Source of the DNA: Alentia gelatinosa | Lineage: Eukaryota > Annelida > Polychaeta > Phyllodocida > Polynoidae | Length of the DNA stretch: 64,000 bases | Direction of reading: 5' to 3' | Assembly: GCA_950022655.1 (NCBI GenBank) | Contig: OX465584.1 | Location: forward strand, 30,818,988 to 30,882,987 | In this document: piece by piece, positions 21,765 to 33,709 of the stretch | Numbering within the stretch: the stretch's first letter is position 1 | Layout: each line of letters begins with the position of its first letter | Position numbers and translations under genes: made by a program | Notes under the pieces: model-generated | The model's database searches: none | Seen by the model: only the letters and a program-made list of their open reading frames with translations | What the model was told of the DNA's origin: nothing

Positions 21765-22275
21765 TCATCCGGCCCCTGGGGCTGTGGGTATTGACTAGCC
21801 TCACATAATCACCCAGTGCGCTTTCTGATTCTCACCTTCATATATATGGACTCCTAATATTACTAAAGTTTAAGCTGCTTATCCTTCCAGAGATATGCTG
21901 TAACTCAGAGGCCTTTTTAAGACTTTATTTCCATCAAATCTGATATGCCTTCCAGGCATCTTGCTTTACTTAATGGTCACAACCTTGAGTTAATGTATAA
22001 CAAGCATACGGACAAAAGTTTCTTATTTTAAATGTTGTAACTACTAATCGTTATACTGTACATGTAACATCAGCGCGAGTAACTAATATGTTGCTGGAAA
22101 AATGGTTATTACAACACATACCCATGTACGGTTGAATCCGACCAACATATTGTTGAGTTACCCAAAAATGAAGTGAAAAGTCATGTAAATAGCAGCACAC
22201 TGAGAGATATGCTCAAAACGGTGTCTATTCATCGATGTATCACCCAGTATAAATAAAACTATTAAAAAAAAAAAA
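21765..22275 (+). other. LINE 3' UTR with polyadenylation signal and A-tract
   Basis: About 500 bp AT-rich tail with AATAAA at 22252-22257 followed by A12 at 22264-22275. Confidence 0.7.
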
Positions 22276-22323
22276 CCACTTAAACATAACTGGATTTGTC
22301 CAAATCCACCGGTTTGTCTAAAA

Positions 22324-22475
22324 GCTAACTAGTCAAACCTTTATTTCTATAACAAAATGTCGTATTTATAAGTATCTGAAACGGGTCGAGTTCTCCGATC
22401 AATTTCTCGGGTCGAGTTCTACTGACAACTACGGGTCGAGTTTGTTTCGGGTCGAGTTCTCTAGCAACCGCCCTT
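22324..22475 (+). mobile_element. Right part of a GGGTCGAGTT foldback element split by the LINE
   Basis: Starts GCTAACTAGTCAAACC and contains AAAATGTCGTATT and four GGGTCGAGTT units, ending near TCTCTAGCAAC. It aligns with the complement of about 5735-5597, where the matching GCTAACAAGTCAGATC directly abuts the telomere-like tract. Here the LINE lies between the tract and this segment. Confidence 0.7.
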
Positions 22476-23443
22476 TTATAGGGTACAAGCCCACCGACCC
22501 AGTCGCCGGTGGCGGCCGCCGGCAAGTAACTCGTCCTCGCCGTTCACTACAATACTGTTGATATTTGCATCTAACGTTTAATAGTTCATTGGACACAAAG
22601 GATGCATGGCTATTCTTCTATCATCGCCCTTATACTACTCTGCAGGGCCAGATGGGATTTGGCCGTCAATTAATGCAGGAAATACAAGGTTTTGATGGGC
22701 ACTTTTTGAGTGCTGATGCTGGTAGATCCTTAACTTGAAGTTCAAGAGGCGTGGTGCTATCGAGGTGATTATGACTTGAGACGCTATACTGAAATATGGT
22801 ACCAGACTAACTGCTGACTCAGATTCTTCCTATTATTCCAGTGAAGTTACACTCCACAGAATGGACCTTATCAATCTAGGTCGCTGTACGGCAAAACACT
22901 TCAGATGAAATAATGATAGCACGACACTCGTGCTTGGTTTAGTATCGCCGGCTCACGGATTTTACATTTATTGCCTGTATATCCTGGAACACCTCAAACT
23001 AGTTGGTTTCTTTTTGTGTAACATGGTGAAGTTAAACTGGTTTGTATACTTGGTATTCACCTGATCTGATATTCGCAGACATCACAAGAGCGGTGTTTAA
23101 CTGGTTTGTATTCATATTTTGCCCTACCTGATATTTGCAATTGACGTGGGACTGATCAATTTATTTTCATGTCGTATTTACATAATCTGATATCTGTTGT
23201 TGACATGGTAGCAATGTTCAACCGATCTATATTTTGTATTTTCATAATTTAGTCATTATTATAAGTGTTGTCGCTGTCTATAGACTAGAGTACTCTACGC
23301 ATATATATATAACTGATATCAACCGGGAAGCTCGCTATCTCTCTTTCTGTTGACTAGTGAATCATGTTAACATATATAGAAAGCATCTATTCTTCAGAGT
23401 TGACAAGATAACTCTGGTGGTAAGGGGCCCTTCTCCGTTGAGC
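22476..23443. promoter_or_regulatory. Upstream region of the SLC51A-like gene
   Basis: About 1 kb without coding sequence, between the mobile elements and the first ATG of the transporter. A TATATATA run at about 23299-23311 could serve as a TATA box, but in AT-rich DNA this is weak. No inverted-repeat nuclear receptor element was seen here. Confidence 0.35.
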
Positions 23444-26400
23444 ATGATGGCGTCGTCAGAGGTATCGGAGCTGGCGCCTCCCGCGGGTGAATTCTTAGCA
23501 AGTAAGTTTTGCATGCGCAGCAAATTAGTTTTTCCTACTTTAGTAGCGGATCCAAGTGGTGGGGGCGTGGTCAGGGGTGCCCAGTGGCGAACCCTGCCAA
23601 TGGAGTTAAGGAATCGTCTCTGTCATCTATATTCCATACAATATCGTTCCATCTAATAAAGCCTAATTAGTAATGGGCAACTAGCCAGAGGAACAGTGGT
23701 TTTCAGTGGTTCAACCCTGCTCCAGTTTGAACATGGGCTCACACATGTAAACAAAATACCAACATACACAGACTTGTACACATAGGCTCCTACTCGATGC
23801 ACATGTAGTTTTCTGTGCTATTGGGAACATAAATGATACATGGAAATGGTGACGTAAATAGTATATGCAATGTCATCTGAGTACCTTTCAGATTGGTGAT
23901 TAAAATGTGTAATTGTGTGCATTCGATAAGAAAATAGGAATCTTAGAGTTCATGATTCATGGTTCAAGTGTTCTCAACTAGAACACAAGGATGGCTTTTA
24001 ACAGATAATTTCAAATGAGTCCTCAGAATGACAGTAAAAAACTGTATACAAAGGAAAAGACTCAATAAAAAAGAACCGAACTTTAAAAATTCTTCATAGG
24101 GTTATATTAATGAACATAGCATCTGACGTAATGACCCCGGAGACAATCACCGAAATATTCCTTGTTTTATATCAAAATGGAATAACCTGTATACCATTCA
24201 TAATAATATGATTTTTTAAGACACAGAAATGTTGGAAATATCCAAATCTCTGCATCCTGTTCGTTAATGTGTGATATTCTCTTGTGGCAGACATGTCGGC
24301 AGTCTATGTCGGGATCACGGCAGCCTGTGCAGCTCTCACCCTTCTTACTCTTGGAATCTACATTAATCAAATCGTGTTCATCTTTAGACGACTTGACAAA
24401 TGGCCGCTTAGGTTTCATGTCTTATTCCTTCTCTCCGTTTATCCAGTGAGTTATATCATTTAGCAAAGGGTCTTATTCTCTTATTTTCATGGTTTCCTTC
24501 CATTCCATGTAAAACAATTACTTTAAACTAGTGTTTATATTCTAAAGAACAATAGAGAGCATAGTCTACGATGCAAGACAAACTGCAATCAAAAATGTTC
24601 AGCCAAGTAAGTAAAGTGAAGTTAAAAGATATATATGCTGCCTATTCACTGAATCATATGGCCAGCGCTACACCACTCAGATGGAAGAAAGCGGAAGGAT
24701 GTAAGCACATAACTAATTAGAATAAGATGTTTGGTACAATGTTGCAAGGGAACTAGAAAGAACACCAGGGCAAAATGATGACATTATATCAATCATAACG
24801 ATATATCTTTTTCTTCTAGCCATGAACGATTTCTTGTTCAATTATGGAATCTTTATGTAGTCATACTGTGAAGCATTTTAGAGTAAGGTATTACTAGCCA
24901 TGGCTTCAGCATTATGTAAATTCACATTACGGTCCACATAGTCTGTCCCCGGGTGTTTTATCGAGGAAGGTCATGCCTTTTAACTGCAGAAGTTATCTAC
25001 GAGATCTTATTGTAATGCATGTATATATGTACAGCACTGGTACTTAGATTATCATTACCATAAAGATAAAGTTACCACGGTCATATTCTATATGAAAAAC
25101 CTTTGGGAATAGAAGTAGTAGATAAAGGGAAATTATGTCCAATCTGAGGAACTTTCATCACTATGATCTCTTTGCAGGTATATTCCTTGCTCTCCATGGT
25201 AACCTTTTTTGTACCAAGATCAGTCCCAGTAAACGATATGGTTTCTGGTTTGTAAGTAGTTCCTTATATATTGAACTATTAAGCAAAAAGAAATTGATAA
25301 ATTCCAAGTAAATCATATCAAGAGATAGAATTCTTGACAAACAGACTCTGTATCTCAATAAAATAGAAGAATACCATACATACATACATACAATGTAATT
25401 CTATCTAGTATTTCATAACTAATAAGTGGACTTTTTCTTCACATAATCGAACAATAATCCCTCTCTTCCAGGTACATCTCTATTGCCTTGTATGTCTTTG
25501 TAAGAATGCTAATTGGAAACTATGGCGGGACCTCCAAAATGATGGAGAAGCTGATAGGAGAGCCATTAAATCTCCGCTCACCACCAGTATGCTGCTGTTT
25601 CTTTTGTCTAGAACCAATCACACTTACCAGGTCAGTCATCATGGATTATCTTACACAGACAATGTTGTCCTTAGTTAGGAAAAATGGTCAAAATACGATA
25701 CTCCTGCTTAATCATTTCAGTCCGTCTCATGATGAGGAAAGGATATATTAGTAGAGGAGCAGATCTGAAAATTTAGGATTTTTCTTGCTGGCTCGCCACA
25801 ATGGTTATCAGAGTTGATTTTGATTCTAAAGATTCTCTACTTTTTAGTGTGGGTGCTCTGGCGTTGCAGACCTTTCAGCATCACTATTCTATCTGAGGTC
25901 AAAGGTCAAGGTCACTAAAATTACAGAGATCTCAATTTTTAAGACATATGTGCTCCCTACTCTGACCCTTTATGAGCTAGGAGGTCCATATTGAATAAGC
26001 ATATATACCCCATCAAAGTCTTTAATTATGCAAATGTATATGACCTTGGGTCAAGGTCAAGGTCACTGAATTCAAGGTCAAACATCAATTTTTTGCCTAT
26101 TTTTTGCACATGGGTATGTTTCAGTTGCCATGGCAACCATACATATCAGAAACTTGATAAAGAAACAATTCAATATTATTCCCTGAACCAATAGCTTCAA
26201 TCTGGTATGCTATTCATCCGTATAGATCATATAAAACACATACCTAATCCACTTAAGAAAGCATTTGATGCTCACCAATCAATGAAAACTGTATAGAAAT
26301 CCTTAGCGAAACAGCAAAAGTCACATTCAACTTCTAAACTAAATTGTGAATATTTCATTAGCTATTACAAGTATGGTTTCATATTGGACATGATGAAGGC

Positions 26401-29400
26401 TGCATAGCTTAAGTTCCAAAACCTACCCAGATAATGACCTTGACCCAATGTCAAGGTCATATTCCCAAGGTCAACCATAAAATTTGGGATATTTGGTGAC
26501 AAATCTGACAATACTACCATGGTTAACCTTCTATTGTAGTAATTGGATTCAGCATAGACATTGATATCCATGAGAATTCTTTTAGAGTGTGCCATGTGAT
26601 GACCTTGTACTAATGTCAAGGTCATATTCTCAAGGTCACCCCAACAGGTTTTGACAATTTTCATGAAATTTGGGAATTTTACCATGAATGACATTGTATT
26701 ATAGTACTTGGGTTGTGCATATACATTGCTTTCTGTAAAAACCATTAAAGGGGGTGTCATGTGTTGACCTTGATTTAATGTCAAGGTTATATTGGCAAGG
26801 TTAATCATAAAGGTTCTGACAAATCTCGGTATTCCATTCTTACCATTACTTAGTTTACCATTACTTAGTTTACCAAATGTTTACTGAAACTATCATTGAT
26901 AATCTGTGACCAGTAGATTATACATCTTGTGGTGAATTTTTTAGCAGTAATTAATCTCAAGGTCAAAGTCTTAAAATAACCCAAATGAGAGGTAGAACCT
27001 GTGGCACATTTAATATATGGAAGGATTTTCTTAGGATTGTAATATGGTAGTCCTAGGATGGTCATAGGATAGGCTAGTTTTGATAAACATAGATTGTCAT
27101 TTTAAAGGACAGGAAAAAAGGATGGAAACTTGAACTGTCTTTCTAGGCTGTTTAATTTGATAAATCTGTCATTGTCCTGATATCGGTCCTGAAAGCTATC
27201 CTTTGTCACATGTATATGCCTATATTTCTTGCCTATGTATGAGCCATATACAAGACTGTTTCCTTTTGAATACGGACATGTTTTGGCTGTATTTCATGCC
27301 AGGCGTATATGCGAGGAAATGTCCTCTGTGCAACATGTATACGCCAGGTGTATAAATTTTATATATGTTTGGCATATATGTACATACTGATAAAAAAAAA
27401 GGTACCCCCCCTCCCCCCGTAGTGATGTCTGTGGTATGTAGATGTTAGGCCCACCACCCGATCCCTACACTCACTCAACCAATACTGAAGCCCTTACACA
27501 GGATTCGCTCAGCTACCCCCGGTTACCCCTGGGTACATCTGGCCTAACCCCGACCTACCCTTAGTGTGTGTGGATGGATTAACTGGCTGCTTGGCTGCCT
27601 GCCCCCAGCCTATCTTCACCCCCAGCATAGTTGAGGATAGGTGGAGGGGGGGCCAATGGGCGGGCCAACTCAGGGTCAGAGTCTGAGGCACACAGGGCAG
27701 GTGGCTGTGAGGGTGGCTGTGAGTTGGGAGGAGGCAGTGGGGGCAGCCGGCTTAGGAAGAGAGTTGGCTGGGGTATGATAATTTCAGGATTCAACTACAA
27801 GTCTGAAATAGGGCAATTTTATAGTAAGTAGTGTACGAGGCACAAAAAAAAAAGAGTAGGGCTTGGAAACCCATCCGACGGCGAGGATTTTACACCATTA
27901 TATGATAAGCCTGACTGTCCACATATGGTATTTGAAAGTAAGATCTATTAGAAAAGCAGTATAAAAACCAACATAATGCAGGGTTTACTATGTGTAATTA
28001 ATTAATTTTTACTCAATCAGGTTTTATAAAGGTTTTATAAAATAAATTGGTATTATAAGATTGCAATTTTCATATGATACAGACTTGGATGGTTAATGGC
28101 AAATGAAATATGCTACCAGTAGTGTCCCTAAGTTGGAGAGATCAGAACTATTGGATAGTGGTGTAAATACAACAGAATCAGGGGTATATATGAATTAGGC
28201 ATATATATCTGAATTAGGCACCTACAGATAAGGCATATACACACAGGGAATAGGACGACCTTGTATACGCAAAAGCAAACCTAAATGGGCCGGGTGTATG
28301 TACATATATAAAGTGGTTAGTTTCATGCAGTGTTAGAATGACTTTGAACTTGATGCTAATTTCTATTAGAAATATATTGTAAATGCAATTTTTGATCAAT
28401 AGATTACCTTGAAATAACATTGAATATGGTTCAAAGGGTGAGCCACAGGTTGTCCATACATCACAAAGAGCAACAGATCAGAATATTGCAGCCACATCCA
28501 AAGATTTGGCCCTTTCCTTGACATAGACCTATCTGGAGCATATTTTTTTCTGCTAATCTTGAAACTTGAATCTGGACAAGTGTAGATCCATAGTAAACAA
28601 GTGGTGTCATAGGAACTTGTCATCAAACCTGACATTCAGGGTGCAAAAGCCCAAATAGGCTTGTTAACCTATTCACGGTGGGTGATGCCATATGTCATCA
28701 ACCATGCTGGGATGGGTGATGCCATGTGGCATCATCTGTGCTGGGGTGGGTGATGCCAAAAGTCATCAACTGAGATTTCGTAGAATTAAGTTTTCATGGA
28801 ATGAAATAGGAAATGGTGGATTAATCATTTTTAAATTATCACATAATATAGATAGAAAACCAAGGTAAAGACATAATAGATAATGGTATTAAGGCTGGCA
28901 TGTCCTACCATGTGATCAGTTTTTGAATTATTGTTATTACCCTGAGATCTCCCACTCCCTGGCAGTATATATTGTCACCGCTACCCGTCATTAACCCCAT
29001 GGTTCGGACACAGGCCCGGGGTTAACTTTGGATCTCCACAGCATGGGGGCCAAAAATAAATGTTCTTGCTTGTGTATTTTAATGCCTAGTGGAATGTTCA
29101 CAAGATTTCCAGGATGTGTTTTTGCTTGCAGAGCAAAGAGCATTAAGTGCTCTGCTGTAAGGCCAAGTTACATTGTTGGCACATATAGGTTGCAATTCAC
29201 CTTGTTTCATCCAGGAATGACCTATCTGTAGATGTGTTAACCTTTTTAGCTTGTTGCTCAGTAGAACCTACAATATCCAGAGGGTAATGTTAGGGACAGT
29301 GATAGGGCACTTTTATTTACTGGGATGTAATCCAGCTCTCACTGGGATTGTAGGGCTAATTCTTTGTGTTTGCACAATCTCAAGGTGTTGACTGCTCAGT

Positions 29401-32400
29401 GCTCCTACAGAAGAAATAACTGGTCATACATACAAAATTGCTTTTGCTGTGGTTTTGATGATTGCAATAAACACACTTACAACAAAACCATTAGTCCAAA
29501 ATTCCGATGCAACTAAGGCATCAATGACAAGTGATCAAATAATCAAATAAATTTTGATATTCAATAGATTTACAGTGAAACCCCACTTAAGGGGTCACAC
29601 TCTGTTCTGGACAAAGTCCCCTTAAGTGGGAAATGTCCCCTTAAGTGGGGTGTCCCCTGAATCTGGGTGTCCACTTAACTGGGGTTTTTAGTCTGTCGAT
29701 GGTTAGGCTATGTAGTATATAAAACCTTTATTCAGGTGATATTATGTCATACAGACACTGCTATAACCAAACAAACACCCCAAAGACGCCTACCTGAAGC
29801 CTACAGGAGCTTGTTTATCGAGACAGCTGTCTACCTGCCTCACATACACACCAAAATAACTGTCCCCTTAAGCGGGATTGCCCCTTAACCCTATCGCGCC
29901 AAGTACCCATTGCAGAGATAAAGTCATGGAGCCAGGTACTAGTGCCAGTGAATACTGCTAGAAGTTGGCTATATAGGCCAATTGTAACATTTTAATTTTT
30001 GCATCACATCATATCACATGTAATGCTAAATACTGTTTTCTATGTAAGCTGAAATATCAAATATTATGTTATATCTACATCCAATTTCAATTTCAAAAAA
30101 CGAATATTTTGTAAATGATGCCCCAAGGCATCACCCAGCCATCCCTGGATGATACCCTTAGGCATCACCAGGCCAGCTCTGGTTGATGCCTCAAGGCATC
30201 ACCTGGCGTGAATGGGTTAAGCTGGGTGTTCCCTGAAGCAGGGTTTTACTGTTTGCATCTATCATTAATAAAAACATCAATTTGAAAATGCTAATATTCT
30301 TGCTGGATATCTTACAAGAAATCTTACAAGTAGAGGGTATCTATAATTTCATATTTCATTTCATGCTGATATGATCTGTCTGTGTAATTGTTTACAAAGC
30401 ACTTATGCATTCTCTTTATATTATCATAAATAATTCATCTAAGTCAACACAAAAAAATATATCTTAAATGTACAATGTAGAAACTTGACATTGGGTAAAA
30501 GGTGGTCAAAAGAACATCTATTGGTATCAATATTTCTAACATACAAAGTGAGTTGTAGAGATTGACATTGGATTAAGGCCTTGGAAATAACTAAAGGTCA
30601 ACTCAAGGCACTCTTGTAAAATGTTGGAATGAGTAGCAATGGCCATGCACAAGCAAACTGCTTTGATAACAGGTTTTCCATGGTAGAACTCTCAAATTTC
30701 ATGAAAATATGTCAGAACCTTTATGATTAACCTTGCCAATATGACCTTGACATTAAATCAAGGTCAACACATGACACCCCCTTTAAAGGATTTTACAGAA
30801 AGCAATGTATATGCACAACCCAAGTGCTATAATACAATGTCATTCATGATAAAATTCCCAAATTTCATGAAAAATGTCAAAACCTGTTGGGGTGACCTTG
30901 AGAATATGACCTTGACATTAGTACAAGGTCATCACATGGCACACTCTTAAAGAATTCTCATGGATATCAATGTCTATGCTGAATCCAATTACTGCAATAG
31001 AAGGTTAACCATGGTAGTATTGTCAGATTTGTCACCAAATATCCCAAATTTTATGGTTGACCTTGGGAATATGACTTTGACGTTGGGTCAAGGTCATTAT
31101 CTGGGTAGGTTTTGGAACTTTAGCTATGCAGCCTTCATCATGTCCAATATGAAACCCATATTTGTAATAGCTAATGAAATATTCACAATTTAGTTTAGAA
31201 GTTGAATGTGACTTTTGCTGTTTCGCTAAGGATTTCTATACAGTTTTCATTGATTGGTGAGCATCAAATGCTTTCTTAAGTGGATTAGGTATGTGTTTTA
31301 TATGATCTATACGGATGAATAGCATACCAGATTGAAGCTATTGGTTCAGGGAATAACATTGAATTGTTTCTTTTTCAAGTTTCTGATATGTATGGTTGCC
31401 ATGGCAACTGAAACATACCCATGTGCAAAAAATAGGCAAAAAATTGATGTTTGACCTTGAATTCAGTGACCTTGACCTTGACCCAAGGTCATATACATTT
31501 GCATAATTAAAGACTTTGATGGGGTTTATATGCTTATTCAATATGAACCTCCTAGCTCATAAAGGGTCAGAGAAGGGAGCACATATGTCTTAAAAATGAG
31601 ATCTCTGTAATTTTAGTGACCTTGACCTTTGACCACACTAAAAAGTAGAGAATCTCTAGAATCAAAATCAACTCCGATAACCATTGCGGCGAGCAGGCAA
31701 GAAAAATCCTAAATTTTCAGATCTGCTCCACTACTATATAGCTATATCTGTTTATGTAGTGTATTTATTTTGTGTGCTGAACAGGACTTGCCGAAAGATA
31801 ACACCCTTATTGTCGAGAAGTTGGATATATTTTTCTTGAAAATACAGTTTATTTGAAAGAGTGATAAACTAGTGGAAATCAAACATTGCAATGCAAAATA
31901 TCAAGGATGTTGACTTTGGTTTGTTTACAGAACGGTCATCTTCATGTTGGAAGGAGCAGTTCTGCAATATGGTATCTTACGTCCAATAACAGCATATTCC
32001 CAAGCAGTTATATTGGCTGAAAAACTTGGCGACTTTGATTTTGTAAGTCCAACTGCCCACTGTGAGCACGATATAGTCACACATTTAGATAGGATACACT
32101 TGATGATTCTTTGTTCACTTTGTCTGATATATCATGTGTTCGGAAGCTAAGTATCCCTATATGAGTAACAAAGAACACATTTTATGGATTTTTGTTCCAT
32201 TTTCAGTGGCCATTTTTGCGTTTAACTCCAATTCCCTATACTTTCCCAAAGTAGGAAAAATACTTTACTAGAAACAATTCTCAAAAGATGAAAATAAACT
32301 GATGAAATAACCCTCCACTAGAGAGAACAATATTTGTATATATGGTTGCCTATTTTTTTTAACTTGTTTAATTTCTCAAATCTGCGTCATTCATATACGT

Positions 32401-33505
32401 TAACATTATTACAGGAAACAGTGTTTTCCCGGGGAACGATTCTGACCACGTCAACACTGATTGCCATGTATGGACTCCAATTACTTCAAAATGTGTCCAT
32501 TCAACCACTACGACATATTCCCCTGAAGGCCAAGTTCCGATGTCTGCAAATTGTTCTCATCATAGACAATGTACAAAGTAGCCTTTTTACCACTCTTGGC
32601 TCTAAAGGCCTCATTCCAGGTGACGACGGCCTCACCAGTCTTAACAACAGCTATAGTAAGTCCTGTTTTCTTTTATCCATTGACCGTTATTAAATAAATA
32701 TATTGTACACAAGAGTAGCCGAATTTCGTTGAGCACATTATAGGGTTTTCTAACATGTACTATAAATTACATATTCTGAATTCTTAAATGATGCTTAATT
32801 CGAAGTTTTTTCATCCATGATATAAACAGAACATGTAAACCAGAAAATGAATTCTGCTAATGACGTGAGCCAGTATTCCAAGACTAGATTTAAAATGTAA
32901 CTGTACTAATACATTTCTACCAATAATGTCATTTCAATATTACTATACATTGTTCAAAGAGCTTGAGTATCTTCATGGCCAACATATGGTTAGATTTGGA
33001 GAGAAACTGTATCTAAATATGGACAGAGATTTAACATAATTATCTCACTCTTTCAGGGATCCATCGGTTCATCACAGTGTTTGAGATGCTGGTCTTGTCA
33101 GTAGTTGCCCGACTCTATTATCACAGACACATGACAGGACTTGTACAGACGGCAGGTCTCGATTTCTCACGTACGGGCAGCACCCGAAGTTCCTCTGGAA
33201 TTATAACCCAAGATGAACTGGAAGGCTCCAATGAAGAAGCCATTGAGGAAATCATCGTTAGACAACCACCACCATGTCCTGCGCAGAATGAAGACATTCA
33301 GGAAGTAGAACAGGCAACTACAGGGGAGGAAGAAACAGTGGCCATTACCATAAAGAATAATGAAGATAACTGCCAGTCCGGAGAACCGGATGGCATCGCG
33401 TCCTCCTCAGTGATGGTTGAAATAGAGGAGGGGAATCATAATGCGAACTCTTTGAAGTTAACGATTCAAAAGGGTTCACAAACCCCAGGTGAAAGTGATA
33501 TTTGA
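23444..33505 (+). CDS. SLC51A: Organic solute transporter subunit alpha-like (SLC51A / TMEM184 family)
   Basis: Membrane protein that in vertebrates pairs with OST-beta for facilitated transport of bile acids and steroid conjugates across the basolateral membrane; the ligand here is unknown. Exons: 23444-23501, 24291-24445, 25178-25251, 25472-25630, 31931-32042, 32415-32655, 33057-33505. All have GT-AG borders, all phases join, and the total is 1,248 nt (415 residues plus stop). Seen: a short N-terminus, hydrophobic segments in exon 2 (AALTLLTLGIYINQIVFIF), exon 3 (SLLSMVTFFVPRS, matching the human IPRS region), exon 4 (ALYVFVRMLIGNYGG, then a PPVCCCFFC cysteine cluster), exon 6 (KFRCLQIVLIIDNVQSSLF) and exon 7 (FEMLVLSVVARLYYHR). 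These match OST-alpha in order. About 110 hydrophilic, acidic residues follow the last membrane segment, longer than the human tail. The start is the first of two adjacent ATGs and the first in its open frame. Confidence 0.92.
25743..26823 (-). repeat. Left arm of a 1-kb inverted repeat with tandem TCAAGGTCA units
   Basis: This block in intron 4 of the transporter is repeated in inverted orientation at 30711-31740 with high identity, so both arms give nearly the same translated ORF. It carries three tandem units of about 166 bp (26432, 26601, 26765), each with a palindrome of the form ATGACCTTGAC-n5-GTCAAGGTCAT, plus further AAGGTCA monomers at about 25890 and 26040-26080. Probably one arm of a large foldback or TIR transposon. 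Confidence 0.85.
28664..29025 (+). mobile_element. Possible partial TTAA-flanked element with GATGCC repeats
   Basis: Begins TTAACCTATTCACGG, matching the TTAACCCATTCACGCC end of the element at 29889-30216, and is followed by three GGGTGATGCC units of about 38 bp. A TTAA at 29022 after GGGG may be the other end, but the terminal repeat does not match well there. Confidence 0.4.
29573..30251. mobile_element. pogo/Tigger-like MITE carrying a nested insertion
   Basis: Left end CAGTGAAACCCCACTTAAGG preceded by TA; right end CAGGGTTTTACTG. Internal repeats of CCCCTTAAGTGGGG type. The CAGT...ACTG termini and TA flank (present on the left, TT on the right) resemble pogo-group MITEs. It is interrupted at a TTAA by the element at 29889-30216. 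Confidence 0.65.
29889..30216. mobile_element. piggyBac-like MITE at a duplicated TTAA
   Basis: Flanked by TTAA on both sides (29885-29888 and 30217-30220). Termini CCCTATCGCGCCA and TGGCGTGAATGGG are imperfect 13-bp inverted repeats (3 mismatches). TTAA duplication plus CCC/GGG ends is the piggyBac pattern. No ORF. Confidence 0.7.
30711..31740 (+). repeat. Right arm of the 1-kb inverted repeat
   Basis: Inverted partner of 25743-26823 with few differences. Ends near TAGTAGTGGAGCAGATCTG read on the minus strand. Its right end lies about 190 bp before the splice acceptor of transporter exon 5 at 31931. Confidence 0.85.
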
Positions 33506-33532
33506 AGTGATAATCTGAAAAAGTACCTTATA

Positions 33533-33709
33533 CAGTAGAACCCCGCCTAACGGACACCCCGCGTAAGCGTACACCCCGCGCTAACGGACACCTTTGCTGG
33601 GAACGGTTCCCTCCGTTAAATGTTTATTTCAACCCCGTGTAAACGTAACCCGCGTAAGCGTACACTTTGGCCCGGAACGGAGGATGGCCGCTTACGCGGG
33701 GTTCTACTG
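33533..33709. mobile_element. pogo-like MITE, 177 bp, in the transporter 3' UTR
   Basis: Perfect 14-bp inverted ends CAGTAGAACCCCGC and GCGGGGTTCTACTG, flanked by TA on both sides (33531-33532 and 33710-33711). Internal GCGTAAGCGTACACC-type repeats. Begins 28 bp after the stop codon. Confidence 0.85.

Larger units (their letters stand above)
17057..22275 (+). mobile_element. Non-LTR retrotransposon (CR1/L2-like) with NADAR, SGNH and EN/RT ORFs
   Basis: About 5.2 kb with LINE organisation: short leader, NADAR ORF (17153-17665), SGNH-hydrolase ORF (17662-18375), AP-type endonuclease plus reverse transcriptase (about 18940-21764), 3' UTR, AATAAA at 22252-22257 and an A-tract at 22264-22275. SGNH esterase domains are known in ORF1 of CR1/L2-group LINEs; a separate NADAR ORF in front is not an arrangement I recall for that group. 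The copy is dead: nonsense codons at 17525, 19681, 20628 and 20785, a T-run frameshift near 20175 and a late frameshift near 21620-21650. The 5' edge is set by the end of the telomere-like tract and is uncertain by tens of bases. The 48 bp after the A-tract are unassigned. Confidence 0.85.
26824..30710. other. Interior between the two arms, filled with nested repeats
   Basis: About 3.9 kb. Holds a C/G-rich proline-coding stretch at 27400-27800 (low complexity, no recognised domain), GATGCC palindromic units at 28664-28770 and 30115-30205, a pogo-like MITE at 29573-30251 and a piggyBac-like MITE inside it. No transposase was recognised. Confidence 0.6.

Noticed and set aside
26365..26808. 147-aa ORF with a near-identical inverted copy at 30723-31193
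   Set aside because: Both lie in the arms of the inverted repeat, follow the 166-bp tandem unit and are interrupted in one arm. The similarity is repeat identity, not protein conservation.
27509..27831. Proline/glycine-rich ORFs on both strands
   Set aside because: Low-complexity C/G-rich DNA inside the transposon interior; no domain or splice support.
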